Origin: DATESZ01 sp035283845
Lineage (GTDB): Bacteria; Desulfobacterota; Syntrophia; Syntrophales; JACQWR01
Assembly: GCA_035283845.1 (NCBI GenBank)
Contig: DATESZ010000208.1
Span: forward strand, 1 to 6,199
Direction of reading: 5' to 3'
DNA length: 6,199 nt
The notes below the pieces were generated by a model. It did not search any database and was not told the origin of the DNA. It was given only the letters and a program-made list of their open reading frames with translations. The position numbers and the translations under genes are program-made. Shown one piece after another: positions 5,780-6,199 of the stretch (its first letter is position 1; the number at the start of each line of letters is the position of its first letter).

Positions 5780-6199
5780 ATGAATCTTACCAATTTGGAT
5801 ACAGGCAGAATAGCAATCATTGGTCCCGGAAGGCTGGGGACGTCGTTTGCCTATAAGTTCGGGAGAGATAATAAAAGGGTAACCCTGTATTATCACGCTG
5901 CGGAGATTTGCCGTGAAATAAACAAGGAACATTTAAACCCCAAGCATCTGACCAAGGACCTGGCAAGAAGGCTGGGAGGAATGGATAATGTCCCCCGACT
6001 GTCGCCGCGGGTATTTGCAACAAATGACCTGGAACGGACCGTGGATGACAACGATTTTATCTTTCTTTCCGTTACGATGGACAGGCTCCCTGAACTACTT
6101 AACTACCTTAAACCATTAATAGAAAAGAAAGCCGGCGACACCTGCCTGATCTCACCCATCAAAGGTTTGATTTCCGATGAAATCACGAAAGAATTGATC
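5780..6199 (+). CDS. NAD(P)-dependent glycerol-3-phosphate dehydrogenase-like protein (N-terminal part, runs off the edge)
   Basis: The first 140 residues of a cytoplasmic Rossmann-fold dehydrogenase resembling GpsA, which interconverts dihydroxyacetone phosphate and sn-glycerol 3-phosphate for phospholipid synthesis. The nucleotide-binding strand and loop are RIAIIGPGRLGTSFA (GxGxxG at 15-20). They are followed by the family's substrate-side landmarks: INKEHLN (about 47-53), ATNDLERTV (80-88), a VTMDRLPELLNYLKPLI helix (98-114) and SPIKGL (125-130), matching the conserved TKGL segment. GpsA usually has G-A-G-S/N-W/Y-G; here it is GPGRLG, and the stretch between HLN and ATND is longer than usual, so this is a divergent relative and the substrate is not certain. 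The start is the ATG at 5780. AAGGGG at 5761-5766 is a candidate Shine-Dalgarno but 13 bases away, longer than ideal. The catalytic lysine domain lies beyond the window. It has its own promoter and is probably independent of the two-component genes. Confidence 0.8.
   Translation, partial: MNLTNLDTGRIAIIGPGRLGTSFAYKFGRDNKRVTLYYHAAEICREINKEHLNPKHLTKDLARRLGGMDNVPRLSPRVFATNDLERTVDDNDFIFLSVTMDRLPELLNYLKPLIEKKAGDTCLISPIKGLISDEITKELI

Overview
This 6.2 kb window comes from a bacterium with moderate G+C content. All confident genes lie on the + strand. The envelope genes (a lipoprotein, two L,D-transpeptidases) and the NtrC/sigma-54 signalling pair point to a Gram-negative or diderm organism. Frequent AGA/AGG arginine and ATA isoleucine codons, together with this gene style, suggest an anaerobe of the Nitrospirota or former Deltaproteobacteria. 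That placement is inference, because no rRNA or other marker is present.

Left block (about 63-2489): a tight three-gene operon for the cell envelope. The first gene encodes a putative lipoprotein with a helical middle region and a C-terminal YkuD domain of the YafK/DpaA-like type, whose cysteine motif is TYGC instead of SHGC. The second, 4 bases downstream, encodes a membrane-anchored YkuD L,D-transpeptidase with the canonical H...THGC motif. The third overlaps the second by one base (TGATG). It encodes an exported protein of unknown function whose first strands resemble the start of the YkuD domain but which has no catalytic histidine or cysteine.

Middle block (2561-5413): a two-component system. 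A membrane histidine kinase with a Cache-like external domain, HAMP, HisKA and HATPase regions is followed with no gap by an NtrC-type response regulator (receiver, AAA+ sigma-54 activator with intact GAFTGA loop, Fis-type HTH). A sigma-70-like promoter just before the kinase would start transcription almost at its ATG. The position beside the peptidoglycan genes suggests an envelope-responsive system, but no sigma-54 promoter could be found in the window, so the link is only by neighbourhood.

Right block (5414-6199): a 366-base non-coding, AT-rich stretch. It holds an 11-codon micro-ORF with a near-perfect Shine-Dalgarno, an imperfect inverted repeat and a strong sigma-70-type promoter (TTGACA-17-TGTAAT) with a leader of about 100 nt. 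It is followed by the first 140 codons of a glycerol-3-phosphate dehydrogenase-like gene that runs off the right edge.

The most unusual element is the cassette of active, variant and apparently non-catalytic YkuD-type proteins beside a sigma-54 regulatory pair. No CRISPR array, tRNA, rRNA, insertion sequence or phage gene was seen.
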